In this document: piece by piece, positions 1-6,529 of the stretch
How positions within the stretch are numbered: position 1 is the stretch's first letter
Layout: each line of letters begins with the position of its first letter
Assembly: GCA_002779045.1 (NCBI GenBank)
Contig: PEXO01000288.1
Span: 1-9,685, forward strand
Source of the DNA: Elusimicrobia bacterium CG08_land_8_20_14_0_20_59_10
GTDB taxonomy: Bacteria > Elusimicrobiota > Elusimicrobia > Elusimicrobiales > UBA9959
Direction: 5' to 3'
DNA length: 9,685 bases
The notes under the pieces: model-generated
Seen by the model: the letters and a program-made list of their open reading frames with translations, nothing else
The model's database searches: none
What the model was told of the DNA's origin: nothing
Made by a program: the position numbers and the translations under genes

Positions 1-103
1 GGCGGTTGAAGCGGGCCGGAAAGCGGCAGAACTGGACCCCGGAACCCCCCAGGCTATTGCCAGCCTTCAAAAGGCCGTCAGGAACTCCGCTTCCCGGCGC
101 TGA
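1..103 (+). CDS. 3' end of a protein with a TPR-like C-terminus (partial)
   Basis: An open frame enters from the left edge (first full codon at 2) and stops at TGA 101-103. Only 33 residues are visible. They include AGRKAAELDPG followed by TPQAIASLQKAV. The alanine-rich amphipathic helix, the LDPG turn and the second helix match the usual end of a tetratricopeptide repeat, where A-x-x-L-D-P marks the helix B to next-repeat junction. TPR modules mediate protein-protein contacts, so no enzymatic role can be inferred from this piece. The gene faces pepT, whose stop codon lies 8 bases away, and there is no hairpin or T-run between them. The rest of the gene is outside the window. The TPR assignment rests on one partial repeat and is tentative, but this frame reads more like protein than the alternative plus-strand frame at 6-218. 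Confidence 0.55.
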   Translation, partial: AVEAGRKAAELDPGTPQAIASLQKAVRNSASRR

Positions 104-111
104 TCATTGCT

Positions 112-1344
112 CTACTGCGCCCATCTCCGTGCCAGGTTTATCAGCACTTCGGCGGCCTTGTTCATCCCGTCAAGCGAGACCCATTCGTAGCGGCCGTGGT
201 AGTTATAGCCGCCGGTGAAAACATTCGGGGCAGGCAGGCCCATAAAAGAAAGCCGCGCCCCGTCGGTGCCGCCGCGTACCGGCTTGATATGCGGGGTGAG
301 GCCCGCTTCCCCGACGGCCGTCAGCAGGTTTTTCAGGACCTCGGGGTGTTTTTTTATCACCGGGCCCATATTGCGGTACTGCTCGCGGAAGTCCAGTTTT
401 ATTTCAGCCAGGGGATATTTGAGGCGTTTTTCCGCCACTATGGCTTCAAGGTGACGCTCAAGACCCTTTAATTTCGCCAGGTCATGTTCACGGGCGATGC
501 CGGAGAGTTCGGCTTGCTCTATTTCCGCCTTGATGTCGGTGAACATTATGAAGCCGTCCCGGCCCGAGGTGGTCTCCGGCAGGCGGCTCTCGGGCCAGGA
601 GGCGACGATGTCGGCGGCTATCCGGACGGCATTGGCCATAGCGTCCTTGGCGGCGCCGGGATGTACGCTCTTTCCCTTTATGGAGATCTTTACCCCGTCG
701 GCATTGAAAGTTTCCACTTCCACGGCCCCGGCCAAGTCGCCGTCAAAGGTATAAGCGAAGTCCGCGCCGAAAGCTTTTACATTAAAATGCTTTACACCCT
801 GCCCCACTTCCTCATCCGGGGTGAAGCCGATCTTCAGCGGGCCGTGCGGTATTTCCTTGTGCTCCAGCAGGTACTGCGCGGCCGTCATTATTATGGCCAG
901 GCCCGCCTTGTTGTCCGCGCCGAGCAGGGTGTCCCCTGAAGCGGTCACAATGTCCTCCCCCCTGCAGGAGGCCAGCTCCGGGCAGTTGCCGGTGTTAAGG
1001 ATTACGCCGAGTTTTTTGCTTATTAAAATATCGCCTCTTTTCCAGTTGCGGTGCAGCTGCGGCCTGACCCCACCCCCGGGAGCGTCCGGCGCGGTGTCGA
1101 CATGCGCGAGAAAGCCTATCACCGGCTTTTTCTCCTTCACGGTGGCCGGGACCAGCGCGGTCACATAGCCGTATTTATCCATTTTCACGTTCGCGGCCCC
1201 GATGGCTTTAAGCTCCGCCGCCAGCATTTTCAGCAGCACCAGCTGCTTCTTCGTGGACGGGAAAGAAGAGGAATTATCGTCGCTCTGCGTATCCACCCTT
1301 GCATATCTCTCCAGTCTCTTGTACAGCGCTTTTTTAAGATCCAT
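112..1344 (-). CDS. pepT: Peptidase T (tripeptide aminopeptidase, M20B)
   Basis: This is a cytoplasmic zinc aminopeptidase that removes the N-terminal residue of tripeptides at the end of intracellular or imported peptide breakdown. The 410 residues match the usual family length of about 405-410. The M20 ligand set is complete: H81 in HVDTAPD with catalytic D83, D144 in GADNKAG, E178-E179 in TPDEEVG (general base plus zinc ligand), D201 in TFDGD, and H383 in YNYHG. The lid/dimerization domain spans roughly residues 210-320. The RGGTDGARLSFMGLPAPN segment (357-374) and the ending WVSLDGMNKAAEVL are typical of PepT. The ATG at 1344 is preceded by GGAGG (1350-1354) with a 5-base spacer, which fixes the start. 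The gene is the last of a minus-strand series but has its own upstream promoter-like sequence, so independent transcription is likely. No damage is seen. Confidence 0.96.
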   Translation of the reverse strand: MDLKKALYKRLERYARVDTQSDDNSSSFPSTKKQLVLLKMLAAELKAIGAANVKMDKYGYVTALVPATVKEKKPVIGFLAHVDTAPDAPGGGVRPQLHRNWKRGDILISKKLGVILNTGNCPELASCRGEDIVTASGDTLLGADNKAGLAIIMTAAQYLLEHKEIPHGPLKIGFTPDEEVGQGVKHFNVKAFGADFAYTFDGDLAGAVEVETFNADGVKISIKGKSVHPGAAKDAMANAVRIAADIVASWPESRLPETTSGRDGFIMFTDIKAEIEQAELSGIAREHDLAKLKGLERHLEAIVAEKRLKYPLAEIKLDFREQYRNMGPVIKKHPEVLKNLLTAVGEAGLTPHIKPVRGGTDGARLSFMGLPAPNVFTGGYNYHGRYEWVSLDGMNKAAEVLINLARRWAQ

Positions 1345-1349
1345 GATTT

Positions 1350-1407
1350 CCTCCGTTATTTGGCCGCCCTCAAAAAAAGGATATAATTATGCTGCCGGTA
1401 CGGTCAA
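1350..1407 (-). promoter_or_regulatory. Probable pepT promoter and ribosome binding site
   Basis: On the minus strand, TTGACC (1402-1407, five of six to the -35 consensus) is followed after 16 bases by TATATC (1380-1385, four of six to the -10 consensus). The start of transcription would fall near 1373, giving a leader of about 30 bases with a T7 run and GGAGG at 1350-1354. The same DNA reads TATAAT on the plus strand (1382-1387), but I see no credible plus-strand gene for it to serve. This is inferred from consensus matching only. Confidence 0.45.
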
Positions 1408-1427
1408 GGCTATGCCGGGCGCCGTAA

Positions 1428-1535
1428 AAAGGCGCAAGGCTATGCCAGTGCCGCAACAGGAGCTATGCCCATCAAGCGGCCTATGCGCCCCGGGCGGCCA
1501 AGGTTATAGAAGCCATACTGGTGAAGCATGGATAG
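1428..1535 (+). pseudogene. Possible remnant of a coding 3' end (doubtful)
   Basis: A plus-strand frame without a start codon, opened by TAA at 1425-1427, runs to TAG 1533-1535. Its last residues read AAYAPRAAKVIEAILVKHG, which has the helix-like A-A-x-V-I-x-A-I-L pattern and resembles the end of a penicillin-binding-protein transpeptidase, where a sequence of the type AAPxAxKVIEAxL is common. Upstream, the frame becomes low-complexity and cysteine-rich over the CTATGC repeats and is not protein-like. It could be the eroded tail of a gene or chance reading in GC-rich DNA. I list it only because the gap is otherwise unexplained. Confidence 0.15.
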
Positions 1536-1652
1536 TCAGCTGCCGGCGAGAAAACGGGACGCGGCTGGACAAGACAGGGCGGGCCCGGGGCACGGCCATT
1601 CCCGGCTCCGCCCTGATCTCGGCCGTGGTCTACCGCTTTTCCGTGAGAATTT

Positions 1653-2927
1653 TCAGGTAGCCCTGCCGCAGGCCGCGGCGTGCCGCCCCGCGAGTATCCC
1701 GGAAGTCCAGGCGAAATGCAGGTTGAACCCGCCGGAATCCCCCTCGATATCAAGAAGTTCCCCCGTAACATAAAGCCCTTCCGCTTTTTTCGACCCGAAA
1801 GTGACCGGGTCGATCTCCGCGGTTGAGCAGCCGCCGGAAGAGAGCATAGCGTCCTCGAATCCCAGCGAGCCCGTGACCTCCAGGGGAAAGGCCTTAAGGA
1901 CCGCGGCAAGTTTATCGAGGCCGGGCCCCGCCGGGACATCCCAGCCTATTTCGCAGAGCGCGGCGGCGGCGCGGATCACCTTTTCGTTCAGGAGGCCGCA
2001 GGCGAAATGGCGGAAAGGCCTGCCGGAAAAAGCCGCGGCGCGGGAGGAAACCAGTTCCCGCAGCGCCTGCGCGGAATATTCCGGAAAGAGATCCGCCTCC
2101 AGGAAGACAGGCCCGCCGCGCAAAGCCAGAAGTGCCCCGCGGCTAAGGTCCAGGGCGGCCGGGCCGGAGATGCCGTAGGAGGTGAAGAGTATTTCCCCGG
2201 ACGCCTCCGAAAGTTTCTTTCCGCCGGTTATAAGGGAGAGTTTCGCGTCCAGTCGCACGCCGTCCACTTCGCGCACCAGGATTTCTCTCACCTTAAGCGG
2301 CGCCATTCCGGGAGAAGCCGGGGAAACGCAATGCCCCAGGCTCCTTAAAAGCCCGTATCCCTTGTCGGTCCCCCCTATCTGCGGGCCCGCCGCGCCGCCG
2401 CAGGCAAGTATAACCCGCCTGGCGGTATATGTCTTTTTCTCCCCGGCCGGGGCTTTCTTGTCCCATTTAGGGGCCACCTTCGCGGTCTCCACACGGAAAA
2501 ACTCCTTGTCGCGGGTTATGGACAGGACCTCCGTAAGAATTTGGACCGGGACCTTCAGCGCCTCAAGCTTGTTGAGCAGGGCGTTCGCCACATCCCGCGC
2601 CTTCATGGACCTTGGAAAAAGGCGTCCGTCCTCCTTTTCCGCGCGCAGCAGCCCCAGCCCGTCGAAGAACGAATGCACCTCCGCCGGCCCGAGCGCGCCG
2701 AAGGTCTTCTCAAGGAACCCCGGAACGGACGGGTGATAGCGTGCCGGGGTTACGGCGAGATTGGAAAAATTACATTTTCCGGAGCCGGTGGAAAGCAGCT
2801 TGCGCCCCGGGACATGGTTCTTTTCAAGAACCAGTACGGAGGCTCCGCCCCCGGCAGCCGCTATGGCCGCGGCCAGGCCGGAAGCCCCCGCACCGGCTAT
2901 CAGCACATCATATTCGTTTTCGGCCAT
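1653..2927 (-). CDS. BaiN/HI0933-family FAD-dependent oxidoreductase
   Basis: This is a flavoprotein of the HI0933/YhiN/BaiN family. BaiN was linked to bile-acid dehydroxylation in gut clostridia, but the physiological substrate of most members is unknown. The 424 residues fit the family length of about 400-420. Visible motifs are the Rossmann FAD loop GAGASG (12-17), the family block GRKLLSTGSGKCNFSN (41-56), a second dinucleotide-type segment VILACGGAAGPQIGG (172-186), FTSYGISGP (248-256), MLSSGGC (361-367), and the FAD-binding C-terminus VTGELLDIEGDSGG (387-400) followed by FNLHFAWTSGILAG. The start must lie close to the FAD loop, so ATG 2925-2927 is the only reasonable choice, yet it lacks a Shine-Dalgarno sequence. 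Instead the arm of an inverted repeat ends 5 bases upstream. The gene follows fba in the same direction (71-base gap), so it may be read through from fba. No key motif is missing. Substrate unknown. Confidence 0.9.
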   Translation of the reverse strand: MAENEYDVLIAGAGASGLAAAIAAAGGGASVLVLEKNHVPGRKLLSTGSGKCNFSNLAVTPARYHPSVPGFLEKTFGALGPAEVHSFFDGLGLLRAEKEDGRLFPRSMKARDVANALLNKLEALKVPVQILTEVLSITRDKEFFRVETAKVAPKWDKKAPAGEKKTYTARRVILACGGAAGPQIGGTDKGYGLLRSLGHCVSPASPGMAPLKVREILVREVDGVRLDAKLSLITGGKKLSEASGEILFTSYGISGPAALDLSRGALLALRGGPVFLEADLFPEYSAQALRELVSSRAAAFSGRPFRHFACGLLNEKVIRAAAALCEIGWDVPAGPGLDKLAAVLKAFPLEVTGSLGFEDAMLSSGGCSTAEIDPVTFGSKKAEGLYVTGELLDIEGDSGGFNLHFAWTSGILAGRHAAACGRAT

Positions 2928-2932
2928 AAATC

Positions 2933-2972
2933 AGAGGTCAGAGGCAGGGAATTCCCCGGACCTCTGACCTCT
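2933..2972 (-). repeat. Perfect 12-bp inverted repeat between fba and the BaiN-type gene
   Basis: The arms AGAGGTCAGAGG (2933-2944) and CCTCTGACCTCT (2961-2972) are perfectly complementary. Each arm is built from the heptamer AGAGGTC or its complement, in near tandem. The 16-base centre contains the palindrome GGGAATTCCC (2947-2956), so the whole element can fold as a stacked hairpin. Read on the minus strand, it lies 26 bases after the fba stop codon and ends 5 bases before the ATG of the BaiN-type gene. Only GATTT follows the stem, so it is a poor intrinsic terminator. It may be an attenuator, an mRNA-stabilizing 3' structure for fba, or a dispersed REP-like repeat. Function is inferred, not shown. 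Confidence 0.75.
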
Positions 2973-2998
2973 ACTGCGTACTTCCGGCTCCGGTGTTC

Positions 2999-3994
2999 TT
3001 ATACCCGGCCGGCCGAGCCCAGCACGTTCTGGTTCTTGTCCGCGTACATCCTGATCAGCTCTTCGCGCGCCGGGCCCAGGTACTTGCGCGGATCGAATTC
3101 CCCCGGTTTCTCCGCGAACACCTTGCGTATCACGGCGGTCATCACCAGGCGCCCGTCGGAGTCGATGTTTATTTTGCAGACGGCCGATTTCGCGGCCTTG
3201 CGCAGCTGCCCGGCCGGCACGCCCACCGCGTTTTCCATCTTGCCGCCGAACTTGTTGATCATGTCTATATAGTCCGTCAGCACGGAGGAAGCGCCGTGCA
3301 GCACTATCGGGAACCCAGGGATGCGGCGCTCGCATTCTTCAAGTATATCGAAGCGCAGCGGCGGCACTTCTTCCCCGGGTTTTACTTTGAACTTAAAGGC
3401 GCCATGGCTGGTGCCGATGGAGATGGCCAGTGAATCCACTCCGGTGCGCTTCACGAAATCCTCCACCTGCGCGGGATCGGTATAATGGGAGTGTTCGGAC
3501 TGCACTTCGTCCTCTATGCCGGCAAGTACGCCGAGCTCCCCTTCCACGGTCACGTCGTACTGGCGGGCGTATTCCACCACCTGCCTGGTAAGCTTAATAT
3601 TGTCCTCGTAGGACTTGCTGGAGCCGTCTATCATCACGGAGGAGAAGCCGCTCTCTATGCAGGACTTGCACAGCTCGAAAGTGTCGCCGTGGTCAAGGTG
3701 CAGCGCCACCGGCACGGGACCTTCTTTCATTTCCTTCGTCATCTCTATCGCGCCGCGGCCCATCCAGCGCAGCAGCGTGGAGTTGGCGTAATCGCGGGCC
3801 CCTTTCGAGATCTGCAGGATCACCGGCGAGCGCGAGCGCACACAGGCGGTGAGTATGGCCTGCAGCTGCTCCATGTTATTAAAATTGTAGGCGGGCACGG
3901 CATAGCCGTCCTTCATGGCGTTCTTGAACATCTCCCGGGTATTTACGAACCCGAGTTCCTTGTAGCTAACGGCTCCTGCGGCGGTAGTTGTCAT
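2999..3994 (-). CDS. fba: Class II fructose-bisphosphate aldolase
   Basis: This is a zinc-dependent aldolase that interconverts fructose 1,6-bisphosphate with dihydroxyacetone phosphate and glyceraldehyde 3-phosphate in glycolysis and gluconeogenesis. Key residues are present: catalytic D101 and zinc ligand H102 in ALHLDHGDT, E152 in VEGELGVLAG (149-158), zinc ligand H197 in IGTSHGAFKF, and zinc ligand H233 in VLHGASS. The phosphate-loop region is KINIDSDGRL (274-283). At 331 residues it is the longer form (about 310-335 in many anaerobes and spirochaetes), with an extra segment at about 249-270 before the KINIDSD block, rather than the 285-residue GatY/KbaY form. Tagatose-bisphosphate activity is less likely but not excluded. 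ATG 3992-3994 has GGAGG (3999-4003) 4 bases upstream. The gene is divergent from the transketolase-family gene across 118 bases, which makes shared control of sugar-phosphate metabolism plausible. Confidence 0.95.
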   Translation of the reverse strand: MTTTAAGAVSYKELGFVNTREMFKNAMKDGYAVPAYNFNNMEQLQAILTACVRSRSPVILQISKGARDYANSTLLRWMGRGAIEMTKEMKEGPVPVALHLDHGDTFELCKSCIESGFSSVMIDGSSKSYEDNIKLTRQVVEYARQYDVTVEGELGVLAGIEDEVQSEHSHYTDPAQVEDFVKRTGVDSLAISIGTSHGAFKFKVKPGEEVPPLRFDILEECERRIPGFPIVLHGASSVLTDYIDMINKFGGKMENAVGVPAGQLRKAAKSAVCKINIDSDGRLVMTAVIRKVFAEKPGEFDPRKYLGPAREELIRMYADKNQNVLGSAGRV

Positions 3995-3998
3995 GTAT

Positions 3999-4053
3999 CC
4001 TCCGTGTGCATTGTGCTGTCTTCAGATTATATTAATTAAAAGCGGCAATGCAA
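3999..4053 (-). promoter_or_regulatory. Probable fba promoter and ribosome binding site
   Basis: A perfect TATAAT on the minus strand (4026-4031) is preceded after 16 bases by TTGCAT (4048-4053), a weak -35, or after 17 bases by TTTGCA. The start of transcription would fall near 4019 and the leader would be about 25 bases. GGAGG at 3999-4003 lies 4 bases before the ATG. The AT-rich block 4026-4040 stands out against the GC-rich surroundings. Confidence 0.55.
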
Positions 4054-4079
4054 AACAAACCGGGCGCCTCCCCTTAATT

Positions 4080-4088
4080 TGCTAAAAT
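4080..4088 (+). promoter_or_regulatory. Probable extended -10 promoter of the transketolase-family gene
   Basis: TGCTAAAAT fits an extended -10 element (TGnTAAAAT). No convincing -35 hexamer lies 16-18 bases upstream, as expected for extended -10 promoters. Transcription would start near 4095, leaving a leader of about 18 bases. The proposed ATG at 4113 has only the weak CCGGGA in front of it. The box lies about 50 bases from the divergent fba -10, so a regulator bound between them could affect both genes. Confidence 0.45.
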
Positions 4089-4112
4089 ATAGCAATCATA
4101 TTTTCACCGGGA

Positions 4113-6512
4113 ATGACGGGTTACTCGCCCAAAATGGAAGAAATCATTGATTTTAACGCCGTAAAGCCCTCAAGGTTCGCGCTTGGCCCCCGCCGCGCCG
4201 GGTATTACGATGTTACCGATATCATAATGGCGTCGCAGTTCAAGGCGGAAGGGGACGACATACAGGCGCTTGAGGATATAGACGTTCTCTACCGGGCGCT
4301 AGTCTCCGTGCTCTATAATTTCGCGCCCGTCTCGGGCCATCCGGGCGGGAGCATCTCCTCCGGCCGGTTCGCCCAGGCCCTGCTGTTCTCCTCCCTGGAC
4401 TACGATTTCTTCGATCCCCTGAAAAAGGAGAACGACATCCTGCTCTACGCGGCCGGGCACAAGGCACTGGGACTTTACGCACTTTGGGCACTACGCGACG
4501 AACTGTTGCGCGCCGCGGGTTCCGCCGATCTGCCGCGGGAGGAGCGCCGCCTGCGGCTGGAAGACCTCCTGGGCTTCCGGCGCGGCCCGGCGGCAGCTTC
4601 CGCGCTGCTCAAGCGGCTGAATTCAAAGAACCTGGACGGGCATCCCACCCCTTTAACACCCTTTGTTCCCGTTGCCACCGGGGCTTCCGGCGCCGGGGCC
4701 GGCGCCGCTGCCGGGCTGGCGCTGGCCGCAATGGACCTGTACGGGACCAAAGCCCCCCGGGTCAACTTCATAGAAGGCGAAGGCGGGCTGACCGCCGGGC
4801 GCGCGGCCGAGGTCCTGGCCTCCGCCGCCACCGCGCAGCTCTCCAACCTGGTGATGCACCTGGACTGGAACCAGTCCTCCATAGATTCCGACAATGTCTG
4901 CCCGGAGAATCTCAAGCCCGGCGATTATGTGCAGTGGACTCCCGGCGAACTTGCCTATCTTAACGACTGGAACGTGGTCTATGTCCCCAATGGCCATGAT
5001 TTCTTCCAGATACTGGCCGCTCAAAGCTTTATTCGCAGCGCCCTGGACAACCGCCAGCCCGCCGCCATAGTCTATCGTACCGTGAAGGGCTGGAGGTACG
5101 GAATGGAAGGCCGCGCCTCCCACGGCGCCGGACACGCTTTCGGCTCGGACGGCTACCACGCTTCCCTGGCGGAGTTCGAGGCCCGGTTCGGCTTGAAAAT
5201 GCCGCGCTGCCCGGCGCCGGCCGGAGCCGCCCAGACCGAAGAGCATTTTTACAAGACGCTCCTGACCGTGCGCATGGCCGTGGATAATTCACCCGCTGTC
5301 TCCTCTTTCGCGCTGAAAAAGACCGACGAGGCCGGAGCGCGCCTGGCGGCGGCCGGCAGGAAGCGCCGCGCGGACGCCCCGGACCCGCAAAAAGCCTATA
5401 CGCTGGACCCGGCCGCGCCTCCGGCCGCGCTTAAGCCCGCGGCGGGCCGCGATGTCTTTATGCGGGAGACCCTTGCCGGGGCCCTTAACCACATTAACCG
5501 TCTTACGGGAGGCGCCGTGATGGTTTCTGCCGCCGACCTTTGTTCGTCCACCGGAGTGACGGCCATAAGTAAAGGTTTCGGGGATCGTTTCTATAATTCC
5601 GTTTCAAACCCGGGTTCGCGCATTTATGCGGGAGGCGGCATATGTGAGGACGCCATGGGCTCCATAATGTCGGGCCTCTCAGCTTTCGGCTCGCATATCG
5701 GCGTGACCTGCTCCTACGCGGCTTTTCTGGCCCCGCTCGAGCATATCCCGGCCCGGCTGCATGCGATAGGCCAACAGGCCCGCCGCGCGCTGGACCAAAA
5801 ACCTTCGGATCCCTTTATAATGATCAATGCCCACGCCGGGATAATGACCGGGGAGGACGGCCCCACCCACGCGGACCCGCAGGCGCTGCAGCTCCTCGAG
5901 GGGAATTTTCCCGGGGGCGCCATGATAACGCTCACACCCTGGGAGCCCGGCGAGATCTGGCCGCTCCTGGCGGCCGCGCTGGCAAAGCGTCCAGCCGTGA
6001 TAGCTCCGTTCGTTCCCAGGCCCGGGCAGAAGGTCCCTGACCGCGCCGCCCTGGGCCTTCCCCCGGCCCGGGCCGCGGCAAAAGGCCTTTACCCGCTGCT
6101 GAAAGCCGGGCGGGGACGGGCCCGCGGCGCTATCGTGCTCCAGGGCAGCGGTGCGGCCGGGGAATTCGTCCGGGAAGTGCTTCCGCGCATAAAAGAAGCG
6201 GGGCTTAATCTCGACGTGTTCTACATCGCCAGCAGCGGGCTTTTCGACCTGCTTGGAGAGGAAGAGCGGCGCCGTATCTACCCTGAAAGCCTGGCGCTGA
6301 AAGCCATGGGCATAACCGATTTTACCCCGGCCACGATGGACCGCTGGGTGCGCTCCGACGAGGGCCGCGCGCGCACCCTGCACCCGTTCAGGAACGGGCG
6401 CTACCTGTGTTCCGGGCGGGCGGGCGATGTGTTAAAGGAAGCGGGGCTCGACGGCGCCGCGCAGTGGAAAGCCGTCAGCGAATACGCAAAGGCGCTGGAA
6501 GCAAAAAAGTAG
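4113..6512 (+). CDS. Transketolase-family ThDP enzyme with altered cofactor motif
   Basis: All three transketolase modules are present: a ThDP pyrophosphate-binding domain (about 50-360), a pyrimidine-binding domain (about 445-640) and a C-terminal domain (about 670-799). Landmarks are GHPGGS (H76), AAGHKALG (H116), LDGHPTP (H177), the catalytic-Glu region GICEDAMG (E512) and GEDGPTHADP (D582, H586). These match the substrate-channel histidines, the Glu that activates the aminopyrimidine, and the EDGPTH signature of transketolases. The ThDP/magnesium motif is unusual: GEG (222-224) replaces GDG, and Ala replaces the Glu of the following E-G pair, while N253 in DWNQ is kept. At 799 residues it is longer than the usual 630-680, mainly through the N-terminal 50 residues and a charged Pro/Ala-rich linker at about 400-445. 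Classical transketolase is the first guess. A homodimeric-E1-like or other ThDP role is possible, so I give no symbol. ATG 4134 is an alternative start. Confidence 0.8.
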   Translation: MTGYSPKMEEIIDFNAVKPSRFALGPRRAGYYDVTDIIMASQFKAEGDDIQALEDIDVLYRALVSVLYNFAPVSGHPGGSISSGRFAQALLFSSLDYDFFDPLKKENDILLYAAGHKALGLYALWALRDELLRAAGSADLPREERRLRLEDLLGFRRGPAAASALLKRLNSKNLDGHPTPLTPFVPVATGASGAGAGAAAGLALAAMDLYGTKAPRVNFIEGEGGLTAGRAAEVLASAATAQLSNLVMHLDWNQSSIDSDNVCPENLKPGDYVQWTPGELAYLNDWNVVYVPNGHDFFQILAAQSFIRSALDNRQPAAIVYRTVKGWRYGMEGRASHGAGHAFGSDGYHASLAEFEARFGLKMPRCPAPAGAAQTEEHFYKTLLTVRMAVDNSPAVSSFALKKTDEAGARLAAAGRKRRADAPDPQKAYTLDPAAPPAALKPAAGRDVFMRETLAGALNHINRLTGGAVMVSAADLCSSTGVTAISKGFGDRFYNSVSNPGSRIYAGGGICEDAMGSIMSGLSAFGSHIGVTCSYAAFLAPLEHIPARLHAIGQQARRALDQKPSDPFIMINAHAGIMTGEDGPTHADPQALQLLEGNFPGGAMITLTPWEPGEIWPLLAAALAKRPAVIAPFVPRPGQKVPDRAALGLPPARAAAKGLYPLLKAGRGRARGAIVLQGSGAAGEFVREVLPRIKEAGLNLDVFYIASSGLFDLLGEEERRRIYPESLALKAMGITDFTPATMDRWVRSDEGRARTLHPFRNGRYLCSGRAGDVLKEAGLDGAAQWKAVSEYAKALEAKK

Positions 6513-6518
6513 AGCAAC

Positions 6519-6523
6519 GGAGG
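6519..6523 (+). promoter_or_regulatory. Ribosome binding site fixing the PPC-protein start
   Basis: GGAGG lies 6 bases before ATG 6530-6532 and just after the stop codon of the transketolase-family gene. It settles the start against a longer in-frame reading that would begin inside the upstream gene at 6407. Confidence 0.8.
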
Positions 6524-6529
6524 CAAGAC

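Larger units (their letters stand above)
1345..1652. other. 308-base gap between pepT and the BaiN-type gene
   Basis: No intact gene is supported here. Next to pepT lies its probable promoter. Beyond it, four CTATGC hexamers (GCATAG on the pepT strand) sit at 1410, 1440, 1463 and 1481. The first two are part of a 12-base perfect direct repeat, CAAGGCTATGCC, at 1405-1416 and 1435-1446. A plus-strand frame open from 1428 to TAG 1533-1535 ends in protein-like sequence (see the separate entry). The remaining part, 1536-1652, holds short GC-rich inverted repeats such as CACGGCC/GGCCGTG (about 1589-1627) and CAGGGCGG/CCGCCCTG, but no hairpin followed by a T-run on the minus strand. No clear terminator for the BaiN-type gene is therefore visible. 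Confidence 0.6.

Noticed and set aside
6..218. 70-codon plus-strand open frame at the left edge
   Set aside because: Its product is Arg/Pro/Ser-rich and runs through the pepT 3' end. The other plus frame ending at 103 gives a TPR-like tail and is preferred.
1382..1387. Plus-strand TATAAT as a promoter
   Set aside because: The first ATG after it (1389) gives only 12 codons before TAA, and no credible plus-strand gene follows. The same bases fit better in the minus-strand pepT promoter.
1405..1486. CRISPR or tandem-repeat array
   Set aside because: The repeated unit is only 6-12 bases with uneven spacing (30, 23, 18) and no repeat/spacer structure.
1481..1652. Minus-strand frame extending past the BaiN-type stop through the gap
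   Set aside because: The frame overlaps the BaiN-type C-terminus out of frame and is Gly/Pro/Arg-rich without protein-like structure. The BaiN-type gene ends normally at 1653.
5679..6383. 234-codon minus-strand open frame opposite the transketolase-family gene
   Set aside because: The sense strand holds the EDGPTH and GICED motifs in this interval. The antisense product has no family features.
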